Below are positions 16,975 to 27,002 of a stretch of 64,000 nt of DNA, in pieces. The DNA is taken from positions 1,116,001 through 1,180,000 of the forward strand of contig NZ_CP108381.1 of assembly GCF_035956715.1 (NCBI RefSeq), given 5' to 3'. Position 1 is the first letter of the stretch, and each line of letters starts with the position of its first letter. The position numbers and the translations under genes were made by a program. This DNA is from Nocardia sp. NBC_01329 (lineage in GTDB: Bacteria > Actinomycetota > Actinomycetes > Mycobacteriales > Mycobacteriaceae). The notes below the pieces were generated by a model. That model was not told the DNA's origin and did not search any database. It was given only the letters and a program-made list of their open reading frames with translations.

Positions 16975-17772
16975 GTGTTCTGTCTAGCGGCTGTGATTCC
17001 CTCGCCGCCCGTTCTGGTCCCCGCGTTGTGTGGTGGCGCGCCGGCGGCCGGTGCGGGTTCCGTTTCCGATCCGGGCGCGGCGCAGACCCCGGAGCGCGCG
17101 GTGATCGAGCTGCGCGGGGCCGTCCTCGCCGTCGGCGCGGCACTGGCCGAGGCGACCCCGCACTGGACTGTGCTCGGAGTCGGGTCGTCCGAGCGGACCT
17201 ACGACGCCGATACGGCGGGCACCTTCCGCGGGTTCGGCGTCGATGTGCGGGTGAACCTGGGCGGACCCGGTGTCGGCCCGGCCACGGATCCCGACCCGGA
17301 TCTGCCGCTGGCCGTGCTCGTCGCCGGTTGGTTGCGGGCGGCGGTGGCGCCGCATGTCTCGGCGCGGGCGCGGGTACTCGCCGCCGACACCTCGGGCCGG
17401 AAATGTGCCGAGGTCGGTGCGAAACTACGCGCCGAACTCGATGCCGAGCACGAACCGCAGGGCGTACTGGTGGTCGCCGACGGCGCCGCGACCCTGTCGA
17501 CAGCGGCGCCAGGTTATTTCGACGAACGGTCGGCTCGGGTACAGGCGGCGCTCGACCGAGCCATCGCCACAGGTGATACCCAGGCCCTGCTGGCGCTGGA
17601 TCCGGCGCTCTGCGCCGAGCTGATGGTCTCCGGCCGGGCCGCCTACCAGACGCTGGCCGGACTCTTCGCCGCCGACTCCGCACCGCCCGTGGCGACCGAG
17701 CGGTACCGGGGCGCGCCCTTCGGCGTGGCCTGGTTCACCGGATTGTGGCGGCCGGCCGCGGTGAGCCGGTGA
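16975..17772 (+). CDS. LigB-like (class III extradiol dioxygenase fold) protein (Rv2728c-like)
   Basis: A 265-residue protein beginning [21 protein letters not shown], in the position of Rv2728c before miaA. It resembles the LigB/extradiol ring-cleavage dioxygenase fold family. The beta-strand-rich middle carries a [11 protein letters not shown] segment, and the C-terminus ends [12 protein letters not shown]...GVAWFTGLW. The usual catalytic histidine motifs of true dioxygenases (for example GSGNxxHN) are not seen, so ring cleavage is doubtful. The GTG at 16975 is the only sensible start. Its stop overlaps the miaA start (GTGA), which ties it to tRNA modification genes. Confidence 0.7.
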   Translation: MFCLAAVIPSPPVLVPALCGGAPAAGAGSVSDPGAAQTPERAVIELRGAVLAVGAALAEATPHWTVLGVGSSERTYDADTAGTFRGFGVDVRVNLGGPGVGPATDPDPDLPLAVLVAGWLRAAVAPHVSARARVLAADTSGRKCAEVGAKLRAELDAEHEPQGVLVVADGAATLSTAAPGYFDERSARVQAALDRAIATGDTQALLALDPALCAELMVSGRAAYQTLAGLFAADSAPPVATERYRGAPFGVAWFTGLWRPAAVSR

Positions 17773-18752
17773 GCCGGAACCCGCGTCCGATCGCGGTGGT
17801 GGGGCCGACCGCCACCGGGAAATCGGACCTGGCCCTCGACCTGGCCGAAAGGCTCGGCGGTGAGATCGTGAACATCGATGCGCTGCAGCTGTATCGCGGG
17901 ATGGACATCGGGACCGCGAAATTGCCGGCCGCGCAGCGGCGTGGGATTGCGCACCATCAGCTCGACGTTCTGGATATCACCGAAACGGCGACGGTCGCCG
18001 CCTACCAGGCCGCCGCATCCGCCGATGTCGAGGCCATCATGGCTCGTGGACGGCTTCCTGTGGTGGTCGGCGGTTCGATGATGTATGTACAGGCGCTGCT
18101 CGATCAGTGGGAATTCCCGGCGACCGATCCCGCGGTCCGGGCGAAATGGGAGGACCTGCTCGCAGAGCAGGGCGTGGCCGCTGTGCACGCGGAGTTGCGG
18201 CGGGCCGACCCGGCCGCCGCCGCGACCATTCTGCCTACCGACGGCCGCCGGATGGTGCGTGCACTCGAGGTCGTCGAACTCACCGGACGCCCGTTCGCGG
18301 CCGCCGCGCCGGTGATCGGTGAACCGAGGTGGGGGACCCGGATCCTCGGGGTCGACCGCGATACCGCCGGACTCGACGAGCGGATCGCCCACCGCACCGC
18401 GGCGATGTTCGAACAGGGGCTGCTCGAGGAGGTACGCGGTTTGGCCGATCGTGGCCTGCGCGAGGGGCGGACTGCCCGCCGTGCTATCGGTTATGCCCAG
18501 GTGCTGGCCCATTTCGACGGCGAATACGATCTGGCCGAAGCGCAGGAGCGCACGTTCATCGGAACCCGCCGCTATGTCCGGCGGCAGCGATCGTGGTTCC
18601 GGCGCGACCGCCGGGTGCGCTGGGTGGACGGCGCCGACCCGTCCTCGGCCGAGACCGCCCTGTCGCTGCTGGCAGACTCTGCGGTATCCGATTCACCACC
18701 GCCCGATCCGCGGGCGGCCGAACGCCTACCCGAGGAGCGAACCCGCTCGTGA
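17769..18752 (+). CDS. miaA: tRNA dimethylallyltransferase MiaA
   Basis: Transfers the dimethylallyl group to A37 of tRNAs reading U-starting codons, producing the substrate of MiaB. It has 327 residues from the GTG at 17769, which overlaps the previous stop (GTGA). P-loop GPTATGKS is at residues 12-19, and the dimethylallyl/tRNA region [19 protein letters not shown] follows. [11 protein letters not shown] and [15 protein letters not shown] are conserved C-terminal family elements. The downstream TrmH gene again overlaps by GTGA, giving a run of coupled tRNA/rRNA modification genes. Confidence 0.97.
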   Translation: MSRNPRPIAVVGPTATGKSDLALDLAERLGGEIVNIDALQLYRGMDIGTAKLPAAQRRGIAHHQLDVLDITETATVAAYQAAASADVEAIMARGRLPVVVGGSMMYVQALLDQWEFPATDPAVRAKWEDLLAEQGVAAVHAELRRADPAAAATILPTDGRRMVRALEVVELTGRPFAAAAPVIGEPRWGTRILGVDRDTAGLDERIAHRTAAMFEQGLLEEVRGLADRGLREGRTARRAIGYAQVLAHFDGEYDLAEAQERTFIGTRRYVRRQRSWFRRDRRVRWVDGADPSSAETALSLLADSAVSDSPPPDPRAAERLPEERTRS

Positions 18753-19582
18753 CCCGGCAGATCCACCGCCGCAACGCCGCCGTCCAGGTGTGGACGGCCT
18801 ATCTCGACAATCGCACCAAGCGCAATCGGGACGGCCGTTTCCTGGTGCACGGGGTCCGGCCGATCACCCAGGCGCTCGCGCACGAGTGGCCGATGGAGAC
18901 GCTGCTGTACCGCCTGGGCGATCCCGGACTGTCCGCCTGGGCGCGGGAGATCCTGGAGACCAGTACGGTTCCCGCTGTCGGGCTGGCACCCGAGCTGATG
19001 GCCGGTCTGGGGGAGAAGACCGGCGGACCGCCCGAACTGGTGGCGGTCGCGGAGTGCTCCGGTGGCGAGCTGGCGGGCTACGAACTCGGCGAGCCGGGCG
19101 AGGCTCCGGTGGTCGTCGTGTTCGACCGGCCCAATTCGCCCGGCAATCTGGGCACGCTGATCAGGTCCGCGGACGCGTTCGGTGCGTCAGCGGTGATCGT
19201 CTCGGGTCACGGCGCCGACCAATACGATCCGCGGTGTGTCCGGGCCTCCACCGGATCACTGTTCTCCGTCCCGGTCTTCCGGGCGCCCGGCACCGGGGAA
19301 GTACTGGAGTTCCGGGATCGGCAGATCGAGCGCGGTGTACCCACCCGGATCGTGGGTACCGACGAGAACGGCGAATGCGCGATCTTCGACGACGACCTGA
19401 TCGACGCGACGATCCTGGTGATCGGCAACGAAACCAGCGGTATGAGCGCGGCCTGGCTCGCGGCCTGCGACCGGACGGTCACCATTCCGATGGGCGGCAG
19501 CGCCAGCTCGCTGGGGGCTCCGTCGGCCGCGGCGGTGGCCCTGTACGAAATTTCCCGGCAGCGCCGGACGTTTGCCCGATGA
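18749..19582 (+). CDS. TrmH/SpoU family RNA 2'-O-methyltransferase
   Basis: A 277-residue SAM-dependent RNA ribose methyltransferase with the trefoil-knot SPOUT fold. The three family motifs are present: [18 protein letters not shown] (motif 1), VIGNETSGM (motif 2) and [10 protein letters not shown] (motif 3). An N-terminal RNA-binding domain precedes them ([18 protein letters not shown]). The GTG at 18749 overlaps the miaA stop. M. tuberculosis has no methylase between miaA and dapF as far as I recall, so this is an addition in this lineage. Whether it acts on rRNA or tRNA cannot be told. Confidence 0.88.
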   Translation: MTRQIHRRNAAVQVWTAYLDNRTKRNRDGRFLVHGVRPITQALAHEWPMETLLYRLGDPGLSAWAREILETSTVPAVGLAPELMAGLGEKTGGPPELVAVAECSGGELAGYELGEPGEAPVVVVFDRPNSPGNLGTLIRSADAFGASAVIVSGHGADQYDPRCVRASTGSLFSVPVFRAPGTGEVLEFRDRQIERGVPTRIVGTDENGECAIFDDDLIDATILVIGNETSGMSAAWLAACDRTVTIPMGGSASSLGAPSAAAVALYEISRQRRTFAR

Positions 19583-19682
19583 GAGCCCGATGAGAACTGC
19601 AGACCCGATGAGAACAGCTGACGAGGAGACCGGAACCGACGTGCGCAGAAGCCCCGATCAGCCCCTGAGCAACGAGAAGGAT

Positions 19683-20564
19683 GTGGAGTTCACCAAGGGC
19701 CACGGCACCCAGAACGATTTCGTGGTGCTGCCCGACCCCGAGGTGCGGCTGGGCCTGACCGTCTCCCGCGTGGCCGCCCTCTGCGACCGGCGCCGGGGGC
19801 TCGGTGCCGACGGCGTGCTGCGGGTCGCGCGTGCGGGTGCGCTGGTTTCCGCCGGTGTCCTCGACGGATACCCCGACGGTGTGAGCGCCCAGGACTGGTT
19901 CATGGACTATCGCAATGCCGACGGTTCGGCCGCCGAGATGTGCGGAAACGGAGTTCGCGTTTTCGCCCACTACCTGGTGGCCCGCGGCCTGGCCGGCGGC
20001 ACCGAGTTCGTGGTGGGCAGCCGTGCCGGGGCGCGCCCGGTCGTGGTGCACTCGGCCGGTTCGGTCGCCGGGGAGGTGACCGTCGACATGGGTGCGGTCC
20101 GGGTGCTCGGCGCCTCGACCGCCACGGTGGCCGGCTGGGGATATCCCGGGCTGGGAATCGATGTCGGCAACCCGCATCTGGCCTGTGTCACCGGTGAACT
20201 GTCGGCGGGTGGGTTGGCCGAACTCGATCTCACCGCGCCCCCTGGGTACGACCCCGATATGTTCCCCCGCGGCGTCAACGTCGAGATCCTCACCGGCCTC
20301 GACGCGGACGGCACGGTCGATATGCGGGTCTACGAACGCGGGGTCGGCGAGACCCGTTCCTGTGGCACCGGCACCGTGGCCGCGGCGGCCGCGGCCCTGG
20401 CCGCCGACGGTTTCGACCTGGCCCACGGGACGGGCGAGGTCGGCGTCCGGGTACCCGGCGGAGAGGTGCGAGTCGGCGTGGGCGCCGGCAGGGCGTGGTT
20501 GCGCGGACCATCGGAATTGCTCGCCTCCGGCCGACTGGCCGCGCAGTGGTGGGACGCGCTGTAG
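19683..20564 (+). CDS. dapF: Diaminopimelate epimerase DapF
   Basis: Converts LL- to meso-diaminopimelate for lysine and peptidoglycan. It has 293 residues from the GTG at 19683, which aligns with the family start [13 protein letters not shown]; further in-frame ATGs at 19590 and 19608 would add a poor N-terminal extension. The two catalytic cysteines are C87 ([10 protein letters not shown]) and C227 (ETRSCGTGT). Just upstream, a CCCGATGAGA motif occurs three times (from about 19576 to 19611), each holding an ATG. That may complicate start selection. Confidence 0.95.
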   Translation: MEFTKGHGTQNDFVVLPDPEVRLGLTVSRVAALCDRRRGLGADGVLRVARAGALVSAGVLDGYPDGVSAQDWFMDYRNADGSAAEMCGNGVRVFAHYLVARGLAGGTEFVVGSRAGARPVVVHSAGSVAGEVTVDMGAVRVLGASTATVAGWGYPGLGIDVGNPHLACVTGELSAGGLAELDLTAPPGYDPDMFPRGVNVEILTGLDADGTVDMRVYERGVGETRSCGTGTVAAAAAALAADGFDLAHGTGEVGVRVPGGEVRVGVGAGRAWLRGPSELLASGRLAAQWWDAL

Positions 20565-20624
20565 CCGTACCGCCCGAAAAATCATATGCGCCGACCAGCG
20601 CATCAGTGGCAGCATGGATGGTGT

Positions 20625-22184
20625 ATGAGAAACTCTGAAATTTCCGGGACCACGGATCGGTCCCCTGAATCGTTCGACGCGGAATCGACGGAGACAGATC
20701 CGGTTGTAGCCGTCGACGATACCGACACGGGCGCGCGCGGCGCGAACGGATCCGGGCCGGTGTTCCGGCGCGGCGGATGGTCGGCCGACCCGACCACCGG
20801 CGAACTCCAACTCGACGAACGTAGCGCGCTACGCCGTATCGCCGGTCTGTCCACCGAGCTCACCGATATCACCGAGGTCGAATACCGGCAGCTGCGATTG
20901 GAACGGGTCGTGCTGGTCGGGGTGTGGACCGAGGGCAGTGTGACGCGGGCGGAGGCGAGTATGGCCGAGCTGGCCCGGCTCGCCGAAACCGCGGGCTCCG
21001 AGGTACTCGAGGCGCTGATCCAGCGCCGCGACCGGCCGGACCCGGCGACCTATATCGGATCGGGTAAGGCCGAGGAACTGCGGGCAGTGGTGCTGGCCAC
21101 CGGCGCGGATACCGTGATCTGCGACGGTGAACTCACCCCGGCCCAGCTGACGGCGCTGGAGAAGGTCGTCAAGGTCAAAGTGGTCGATCGGACCGCCCTG
21201 ATTCTGGATATCTTCGCCCAGCACGCCACCTCCCGCGAGGGTAAGGCGCAGGTTGCGCTCGCCCAGATGGAGTACATGCTGCCGCGGCTGCGCGGCTGGG
21301 GTGAGTCGATGTCGCGGCAGGCGGGTGGCCGGGCCGGTAGCAACGGCGGTGTGGGGCTGCGCGGCCCCGGTGAGACCAAGATCGAGACCGATCGGCGGCG
21401 GATCCGGGAGCGGATGGCCAAACTGCGCCGGGAGATCCGGGAGATGAAGACAGCCCGCGATACGAAACGCGCGCGTCGTACCTCCAGCGGAGTGCCGGCG
21501 GTGGCGATCGTGGGCTACACCAATGCCGGGAAATCGAGCTTGATGAACGTACTCACCGGTTCGGGTGTGCTGGTGCAGGACGCACTGTTCGCCACCCTGG
21601 ATCCGACCACCCGGCGGGCCGAGCTGGATGACGGCCGCGAGGTCGTGTTCACCGATACGGTCGGCTTCGTCCGGCATCTGCCGACCCAGCTCGTCGAGGC
21701 TTTCCGGTCCACGCTGGAGGAGGTCACCGGCGCCGATCTGCTGTTGCACGTGGTGGATGGTTCCGACGCGTTGCCGGCGGAGCAGATCAAGGCGGTCCGG
21801 GAGGTCATCACCGACGTGATCCGGGAATCGGGCCATCCCGCGCCACCCGAACTGCTGGTGGTCAACAAGATCGACGAGGTCGATCCGGTGGAGCTGACCC
21901 GCTTGCGCGGGCTGCTGCCCGGCGCCGAGTTCGTGTCCGCGCACAAGGATCTCGGTATCGACCGATTGCGTACCAGGCTCGACGAGGTACTCGGCGGTCT
22001 GGATGTGGAAGTGAGTGTGCTGCTTCCGTATACTCGCGGCGATCTGCTCGCCAGAATCCATGCGGACGGCAGGATCTCGCGTTCCGAGCACACCGAGAAC
22101 GGCACCCGGGTCCGAGCGCGCGTACCGAGTTCGCTGGCGGCAGCTCTCTCCGGCTACGCACACGCGGGCGCAGCCAAGGAGTGA
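20625..22184 (+). CDS. hflX: GTPase HflX
   Basis: Ribosome-associated GTPase that splits stalled or stressed ribosomes. It has 519 residues from the ATG at 20625. A polar N-terminal extension of about 70 residues precedes the HflX domain (YIGSGKAEELRAVVLATGAD) and the glycine-rich segment GGRAGSNGGVGLRGPGETKI. The G domain has G1 GYTNAGKSS, G3 DTVGFVRHLP and G4 NKID. A short C-terminal domain ends in HAGAAKE. Synteny with Rv2725c supports the call. Confidence 0.96.
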   Translation: MRNSEISGTTDRSPESFDAESTETDPVVAVDDTDTGARGANGSGPVFRRGGWSADPTTGELQLDERSALRRIAGLSTELTDITEVEYRQLRLERVVLVGVWTEGSVTRAEASMAELARLAETAGSEVLEALIQRRDRPDPATYIGSGKAEELRAVVLATGADTVICDGELTPAQLTALEKVVKVKVVDRTALILDIFAQHATSREGKAQVALAQMEYMLPRLRGWGESMSRQAGGRAGSNGGVGLRGPGETKIETDRRRIRERMAKLRREIREMKTARDTKRARRTSSGVPAVAIVGYTNAGKSSLMNVLTGSGVLVQDALFATLDPTTRRAELDDGREVVFTDTVGFVRHLPTQLVEAFRSTLEEVTGADLLLHVVDGSDALPAEQIKAVREVITDVIRESGHPAPPELLVVNKIDEVDPVELTRLRGLLPGAEFVSAHKDLGIDRLRTRLDEVLGGLDVEVSVLLPYTRGDLLARIHADGRISRSEHTENGTRVRARVPSSLAAALSGYAHAGAAKE

Positions 22185-22307
22185 CCGTTACGAGCGGAAG
22201 TCGCCCCGGCTAACTCTCATCGCAGAAATGTGGGACATCGCATAACCCTGTGGGATATCCGTCCATGTTGATTCACAATCGGTATGAATCGACTACAGGA
22301 GGGTTAT

Positions 22308-23210
22308 ATGTCACAGGAGGGCCGCACCGCTATCGGCGGCGACGACCGGCAGCGCAGCGCGCTGATGGACCGCGCCGGGCTCAGTGACGGCGCGCCGGCT
22401 TCGGTCGATCTGAGTGCGATCGATCTCCGGGTGCTCGAAGCGGCCTTGGCGCCGTTGCGAGCCTGGAGCAGTCCCCGTTTCTTCGGTTTGGACAACATCC
22501 CCGCCGAAGGGCCGGTGCTACTGGTCGCCAATCACAATCTGCTCGGCTTGATCGACGCGCCGCTACTGATGCCAGAGGTGCTGCGTACGCGTGGCCGGTT
22601 GATCCGCGGTCTCGCCGAGAATCTGCTCATCGCCGTACCGGGGGTGCGGCATCTGCTGCACTACTACGGTTCGGTGCGCGGGACCCGGGACAACTGCCGG
22701 GCCCTGCTCGAACAGGGCGAAGTGGTACTCGTGTTCCCCGGTGGGGGCCGGGAGGCGATTCGCCGTAAAGGGGAGAAGTACGCACTGCGCTGGGAAGGTC
22801 GCACCGGGTTCGCGCGGATGGCGATCGAATGCGGTGTCCCGATCGTGCCGGTGGCGATGGTCGGTATCGACGATGCCTACGACATAGTCGCCGACAAGGA
22901 TGATCGGGTTCTGCGTCCGCTGCGACGACTGGTAGAGGCGCTCGGTATCCACACCGAACTCACCCCGCCGCTGGTGCGCGGGCTCGGTCTCACCCCGATT
23001 CCGCGGCCCGAACGGTTCTACTTCACCGCGGGGACGCCGATCGATACGGGGCCCTGGCGCGAGACCGGCGATATCGACGAGGCCGCGGGCCAGTTGTCGC
23101 GGGTCGTTCAGAAGGCGGTCCGGGAGGAGTTGCTCTTCCTGCTCGGTCATCAGGCTGTCGATCGCGGCCGGACGCTCGGCGGGCGGTTGCGCGAACTGCT
23201 GCCGGTCTGA
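22308..23210 (+). CDS. Lysophospholipid acyltransferase-family protein (TMEM68/MGAT-like)
   Basis: A 300-residue acyltransferase of the LPLAT superfamily. The catalytic block I reads VANHNLLGLID (residues 73-83), with H76 and D83 spaced more widely than the usual H-x4-D. Block III is FPGGGREA (143-150) and block IV is VPIVPVAMVG. This pattern is closer to TMEM68/monoacylglycerol acyltransferase-like proteins than to PlsC, so triacylglycerol or wax metabolism is plausible. The ATG at 22308 follows a strong ACAGGAGGG. A GATTCA/TGAATC inverted repeat lies just upstream (22270-22290). Confidence 0.8.
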   Translation: MSQEGRTAIGGDDRQRSALMDRAGLSDGAPASVDLSAIDLRVLEAALAPLRAWSSPRFFGLDNIPAEGPVLLVANHNLLGLIDAPLLMPEVLRTRGRLIRGLAENLLIAVPGVRHLLHYYGSVRGTRDNCRALLEQGEVVLVFPGGGREAIRRKGEKYALRWEGRTGFARMAIECGVPIVPVAMVGIDDAYDIVADKDDRVLRPLRRLVEALGIHTELTPPLVRGLGLTPIPRPERFYFTAGTPIDTGPWRETGDIDEAAGQLSRVVQKAVREELLFLLGHQAVDRGRTLGGRLRELLPV

Positions 23211-23383
23211 ACGCACTCAGGTTTCGGCGCCGGTGAATGGCAAAGCTGGGCAATTGCTCGGCGGTGGGCGGGAACACCAGCTCATTTCGACTGCGAAGTG
23301 AACAACGATTCGCATTCCGGGTACGGTAGATCACAGTGACGGGCCGGCGCGGTCACGTCCGCAGTGTTCACTAGGAGGTTGGT

Positions 23384-24529
23384 GTGGAGCGCACACTGTT
23401 CGAGCCCGAGCACGAGCTGTTCCGGGAGTCGTACCGCAAGTTTCTCGAGATGCATGTGGCGCCGTTCCACGACCAATGGGCGGACCAGGGCGTCGTAGAC
23501 CGCTCCGTCTGGCTCGAGGCCGGGAAGCAGGGCTTCCTGGGTATGGCGATGCCGGAGGAGTACGGCGGCGGCGGAGTGAAGGATTTCCGTTACAACGCCA
23601 TCATCACCGAGGAGTCGGTGCGCGGCCAGTACTCCGGGCTCGGATTCGGCCTGCACAACGATGTGATCGCGCCCTACCTGCTGGAGCTCGCCAACGACGA
23701 GCAGAAGCAGCGCTGGCTGCCGAAGTTCTGTTCCGGTGAAATCATCACCGCCATCGCCATGACCGAGCCCGGCACCGGTTCGGATCTGCAGGGCATCAAG
23801 ACCCGTGCGGTCCGCGACGGTGACGACTGGGTGCTCAACGGCGCCAAGACCTTCATCACCAACGGCATCAACTCCGATATCGTCATCGTGGTCGCCCAGA
23901 CCGACCCGTCGGCCGGTGCACTGGGATTCAGCCTGCTGGTGGTGGAGCGCGGAATGCCGGGCTTCGAGCGGGGCCGCAACCTCGACAAACTCGGCCTCAA
24001 GGCGCAGGACACCGCAGAACTCAGTTTCAGTGATGTCCGGGTGCCCGCCGCCAACCTGCTCGGTGAAGAGGGCAAGGGCTTCATCCACCTGATGCAGAAC
24101 CTGCCGCAGGAGCGGCTGTCCATCGCGGTCATGGCCGCCGCGGCGATGGAGACCTGCCTGAACTACACCTGTCAATACGTCCGGGACCGCAAGGCTTTCG
24201 GCAAGCCGATCGGCGCTCTGCAGAACACCCGGTTCGTACTCGCCGAACTGGCCACCAAGGCCACCGCGGTGCGGGTACTGGTCGACCGGTCCATCACCGA
24301 ACTCAACGCGGGTACCCTCTCCGCCGAGGATGCTGCCATGGCCAAGTGGTGGAGCACCGAGGAACAGGTCGACCTGATCGATCGCTGCCTCCAGTTGCAC
24401 GGTGGCTACGGGTACATGCGTGAGTATCCGATCGCGCAGGCCTATTTGGACGCCAGGGTGCAGACCATCTACGGCGGCACCACCGAGATCATGAAGGAGA
24501 TCATCGGGCGCAGCCTCAAACTCTCCTGA
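23384..24529 (+). CDS. Acyl-CoA dehydrogenase (FadE20-like)
   Basis: FAD enzyme that introduces the alpha-beta double bond into acyl-CoA in beta-oxidation; 381 residues. The flavin/substrate signature MTEPGTGSD is at 126-134, and QLHGGYGYMREYPIAQAYLD is the second signature. The C-terminal segment IYGGTTEIMKEIIGRSL has glycine where medium-chain enzymes carry the catalytic glutamate. This is typical of the long-chain/isovaleryl subgroup, which uses a glutamate elsewhere. The GTG at 23384 follows AGGAGG. The position matches fadE20 (Rv2724c). Chain length specificity is not predictable. Confidence 0.92.
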   Translation: MERTLFEPEHELFRESYRKFLEMHVAPFHDQWADQGVVDRSVWLEAGKQGFLGMAMPEEYGGGGVKDFRYNAIITEESVRGQYSGLGFGLHNDVIAPYLLELANDEQKQRWLPKFCSGEIITAIAMTEPGTGSDLQGIKTRAVRDGDDWVLNGAKTFITNGINSDIVIVVAQTDPSAGALGFSLLVVERGMPGFERGRNLDKLGLKAQDTAELSFSDVRVPAANLLGEEGKGFIHLMQNLPQERLSIAVMAAAAMETCLNYTCQYVRDRKAFGKPIGALQNTRFVLAELATKATAVRVLVDRSITELNAGTLSAEDAAMAKWWSTEEQVDLIDRCLQLHGGYGYMREYPIAQAYLDARVQTIYGGTTEIMKEIIGRSLKLS

Positions 24530-25017
24530 TCGCGCCGATCCGGACGGATCGTCCGCAGCGGTCCCTCGAACGGGGTGGGTATTCCGGTCGGCCGGTACCC
24601 GCCCCGTTTGCTTCGTCGGGTCGACGGGAACCGAGATGGTCTCCGCGCGGCACAGGATGTGCTTCTCGTACCCGACCTGTCACCGGCGTGTATCAGCCTC
24701 CGGCGCATGGGATCGGCAGTGGGAACCCACGGATACGCAGACATCGCGGAACGTAACGACCCCGAGGGGGTCGAGCACCTAATGGGCCAGCTGCGCGCGC
24801 TCGACAAGCTGTTGGTCGGTACCGGACTCCCGCTCATATCGAACCCGAAACCGTATCTCGGTATCGCCCTGGTCGACGATCACCTGTCCGAATCCTGAAT
24901 CGAACGCGTCGGCCAGGAGAGCGGGGGCCGAGCACCCGCTGTATCGCGAGCGCGAGACTTGGCTGCTCTTCTACGGGGCTGCTCTTCTACGGGGCCGCGC
25001 CCGAAGCCCACGAGCCG
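24530..25017. other. 488-bp region without a confident gene
   Basis: Between the acyl-CoA dehydrogenase gene and the convergent reductase gene. A perfect 16-base tandem duplication (unit GCTGCTCTTCTACGGG) lies at 24962-24993. An open frame at 24575-24898 on the plus strand is listed separately with low confidence. Base composition is a little less GC-rich than the neighbours, which would fit decaying or spacer DNA. Confidence 0.5.
24575..24898 (+). CDS. Possible hypothetical protein, doubtful
   Basis: A 107-codon frame with better codon usage in its second half, from an internal ATG at 24707. That part reads like a soluble helical protein (VEHLMGQLRALDKLLVGTG). No ribosome-binding site is visible at either ATG and I recognise no family. 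It could be a gene remnant or chance. Confidence 0.2.
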   Translation: MGIPVGRYPPRLLRRVDGNRDGLRAAQDVLLVPDLSPACISLRRMGSAVGTHGYADIAERNDPEGVEHLMGQLRALDKLLVGTGLPLISNPKPYLGIALVDDHLSES

Positions 25018-26097
25018 TCAGGGTCGTACCGTGCGGGCGCCCGGCCCGGTGATCAGCGGGAGATCCAGCGTCGTGCGGATCCCCGGCGCGGCCGCCACCA
25101 CCGCCGGGACAGCGTTGACCACCCGCATCGCGGTCGCCACCAGCCCCGCGTGGTTGTGATCGCCGTTGTCGCTGGACAGGCAGAGATCCATGGCGTAGTT
25201 CGGTTCGCCGGTGATCTCGACACGGTAGTTGCCGCCCTCCTGGGCGGGCCGGGGCCATTCGGGCGCCAGATCGGCTCGCAGCCGGGTGATGTGCTCGAGC
25301 ACCGTGACCGCCCGGTCACCGATCATTCCGCGGACCTCGAAACGCATTGCCGCCGTGGTACCGACCGCGACTGTGCCGGCGGCGATTTCGAGATCCTCCG
25401 GTGCGGGGATCCGCTCGTGGGTTTCGGTGACCGCGTCGAGTTCCACCCCCAGCCCGGCCGCCAACTGGCGCACCACGCTGCCCCAGGCCAGGGAGAGCAC
25501 CCCCGGCTGTAGCAGCATGGGCGTCTCGTCCAGGGGTTTGCCGAAGCCCATGATGTCGAACATCACCGTGGCGTTGTCGTAGGTCGCGTAGTCGAGGATC
25601 TCCAGACAGCGGATCTGGTCGACCCGCCGGCACGTACCGGCCAGGGCGAGCGGCAGCAGATCGTTGGCGAACCCGGGATCGATACCGTTGACGAACAGGG
25701 ACGCACCGCCCGCCGCCGCCGCTTCCTCGATCGGGGCGAGCATGTCCTGTGGTAGCACCCCCCACGGATACTGCAGGAAGACGGGCGCGCTGGCGGCGAT
25801 ATCGATCCCGGCGGAAAGGATTGTCCGCAGATCCTCGAGTGCCTCGACGAGGCGGTTATCGGCCATCGCGGTATAGACCACACAGTCCGGTCGCAGAGCG
25901 AGTAGTGCGGCGGCATCGGTGGTGGCCGTGACCCCGGTGTGGGTCTCGAGCCCGGCCAGTTCGCCGGCGTCGCGCCCTTCCTTCGCGCTGCCGGACACCT
26001 TGACACCGACCAATTCGAGCCGGGGGTCCTCGATGATCCCGGCCAGTGCGTGCTTGCCGACATTGCCGGTGCCCCAGTGCACCACTCGGTATGTCAC
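25018..26097 (-). CDS. Dihydrodipicolinate reductase-like NAD(P)-binding protein
   Basis: A 359-residue oxidoreductase whose N-terminal Rossmann domain reads VVHWGTGNVGKHALAGII (about residues 5-22). This is the fold of dihydrodipicolinate reductase and 2,4-diaminopentanoate dehydrogenase, and the C-terminal domain matches large mycobacterial families of unknown substrate. It is not the lysine-pathway DapB, which is shorter. It begins 10 bases after the SDR gene, so the two form an operon, and an IclR regulator faces them. Inferred role: reduction or oxidation of a small metabolite in a catabolic pathway controlled by that regulator. Confidence 0.78.
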   Translation of the reverse strand: MTYRVVHWGTGNVGKHALAGIIEDPRLELVGVKVSGSAKEGRDAGELAGLETHTGVTATTDAAALLALRPDCVVYTAMADNRLVEALEDLRTILSAGIDIAASAPVFLQYPWGVLPQDMLAPIEEAAAAGGASLFVNGIDPGFANDLLPLALAGTCRRVDQIRCLEILDYATYDNATVMFDIMGFGKPLDETPMLLQPGVLSLAWGSVVRQLAAGLGVELDAVTETHERIPAPEDLEIAAGTVAVGTTAAMRFEVRGMIGDRAVTVLEHITRLRADLAPEWPRPAQEGGNYRVEITGEPNYAMDLCLSSDNGDHNHAGLVATAMRVVNAVPAVVAAAPGIRTTLDLPLITGPGARTVRP

Positions 26098-26107
26098 AGG
26101 TCTCTCC

Positions 26108-26899
26108 TCACAGATCCGGAATCGGGATATCGAGATTCGGGGCGATCAGACCGCCGTCGGTCTCGATCACCTTGCCGGTCAGATAGCCGCCGGCCGGTGC
26201 GGCCAGGAACAGCGCGGTGGCCGCGATCTCGGCGGGGTCCCCGATCCGGCGCAGTGGGGTCGCCTTCTCCACCGATCCGCGCAGGTTCTCGTCGGCGGCG
26301 ACGATCTCGAGCGCGGAGGTCGCGATGGATCCGGGAGCGATGGCGTTGACCCGGATCCGTGGGCACAAGTCCATGGCGGCCAGCCGGGTGTAGTGCGCGA
26401 GTGCGGCTTTCGCGGTGCCGTAGGCGGCGAAGGCCCGGCCCGGCAGGCGGCCCATCGCCGAGGTGATGTTGATGATCGATCCGCCGCCCGCGGTGTCCAG
26501 CATGATCGGAACGGCGGCCCGGACCAGCGCGTGGGCATTGGCGACATTGAAACCGAAGGCCTGTGTCAGAGCTTCGGGCGTGGTGTCGAGCAGTGGCGTG
26601 GGCATCGCCCCGCCGACGTTGTTCACGACGATATCGAGCCGGTCGAACTCTGCGGCGGCGGTCTCCGCCAGCGCGGCGCAGGCCGCGGGATCGGCCAGGT
26701 CGGCGACGACGATATGGGCCCGGCGGCCCAGCGCCCGTATCTGCTCGGCGACACCCGAGAGTTCGGATTCGGTACGGGCGGCGATCAGGACATCGGCCCC
26801 CGCCTCGGCGAAGCCGAGGGCGATGGCGGCGCCCAGCCCGCGGCCGGCGCCGGTCACGATGGCGACCCGGTCGTCGAGCCGGAACCGGTCCAGAATCAT
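26108..26899 (-). CDS. Short-chain dehydrogenase/reductase
   Basis: Classical SDR of 263 residues. The cofactor loop TGAGRGLG is at 16-23, NNVG at 93-96, and the catalytic S147, Y160 and K164 (YGTAK) are intact. The residues after the second strand (IAARTES) suggest NADP preference, weakly. The ATG at 26899 follows AGGAGGAGCC. It is the first gene of a minus-strand pair with the reductase-like gene and is transcribed away from the IclR gene. The substrate is unknown. Confidence 0.9.
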   Translation of the reverse strand: MILDRFRLDDRVAIVTGAGRGLGAAIALGFAEAGADVLIAARTESELSGVAEQIRALGRRAHIVVADLADPAACAALAETAAAEFDRLDIVVNNVGGAMPTPLLDTTPEALTQAFGFNVANAHALVRAAVPIMLDTAGGGSIINITSAMGRLPGRAFAAYGTAKAALAHYTRLAAMDLCPRIRVNAIAPGSIATSALEIVAADENLRGSVEKATPLRRIGDPAEIAATALFLAAPAGGYLTGKVIETDGGLIAPNLDIPIPDL

Positions 26900-26924
26900 G
26901 GCTCCTCCTGAAGTATGCTGATGA

Positions 26925-26956
26925 CGACTATTCGACGTTTATTCATCGAATAGTCG
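26925..26956. promoter_or_regulatory. Perfect palindromic operator between SDR and IclR genes
   Basis: Arms CGACTATTCGA (26925-26935) and TCGAATAGTCG (26946-26956), 11 bases each and perfect, with a 10-base AT-rich spacer. It is centred in the 103-base divergent promoter region. A local IclR-type regulator binding here to control both itself and the SDR operon is the straightforward reading. Confidence 0.75.
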
Positions 26957-27002
26957 ATGCAGTGTAGATCTCGGGCTACCGGGCGACAAGGGAGCAACGG
27001 AT

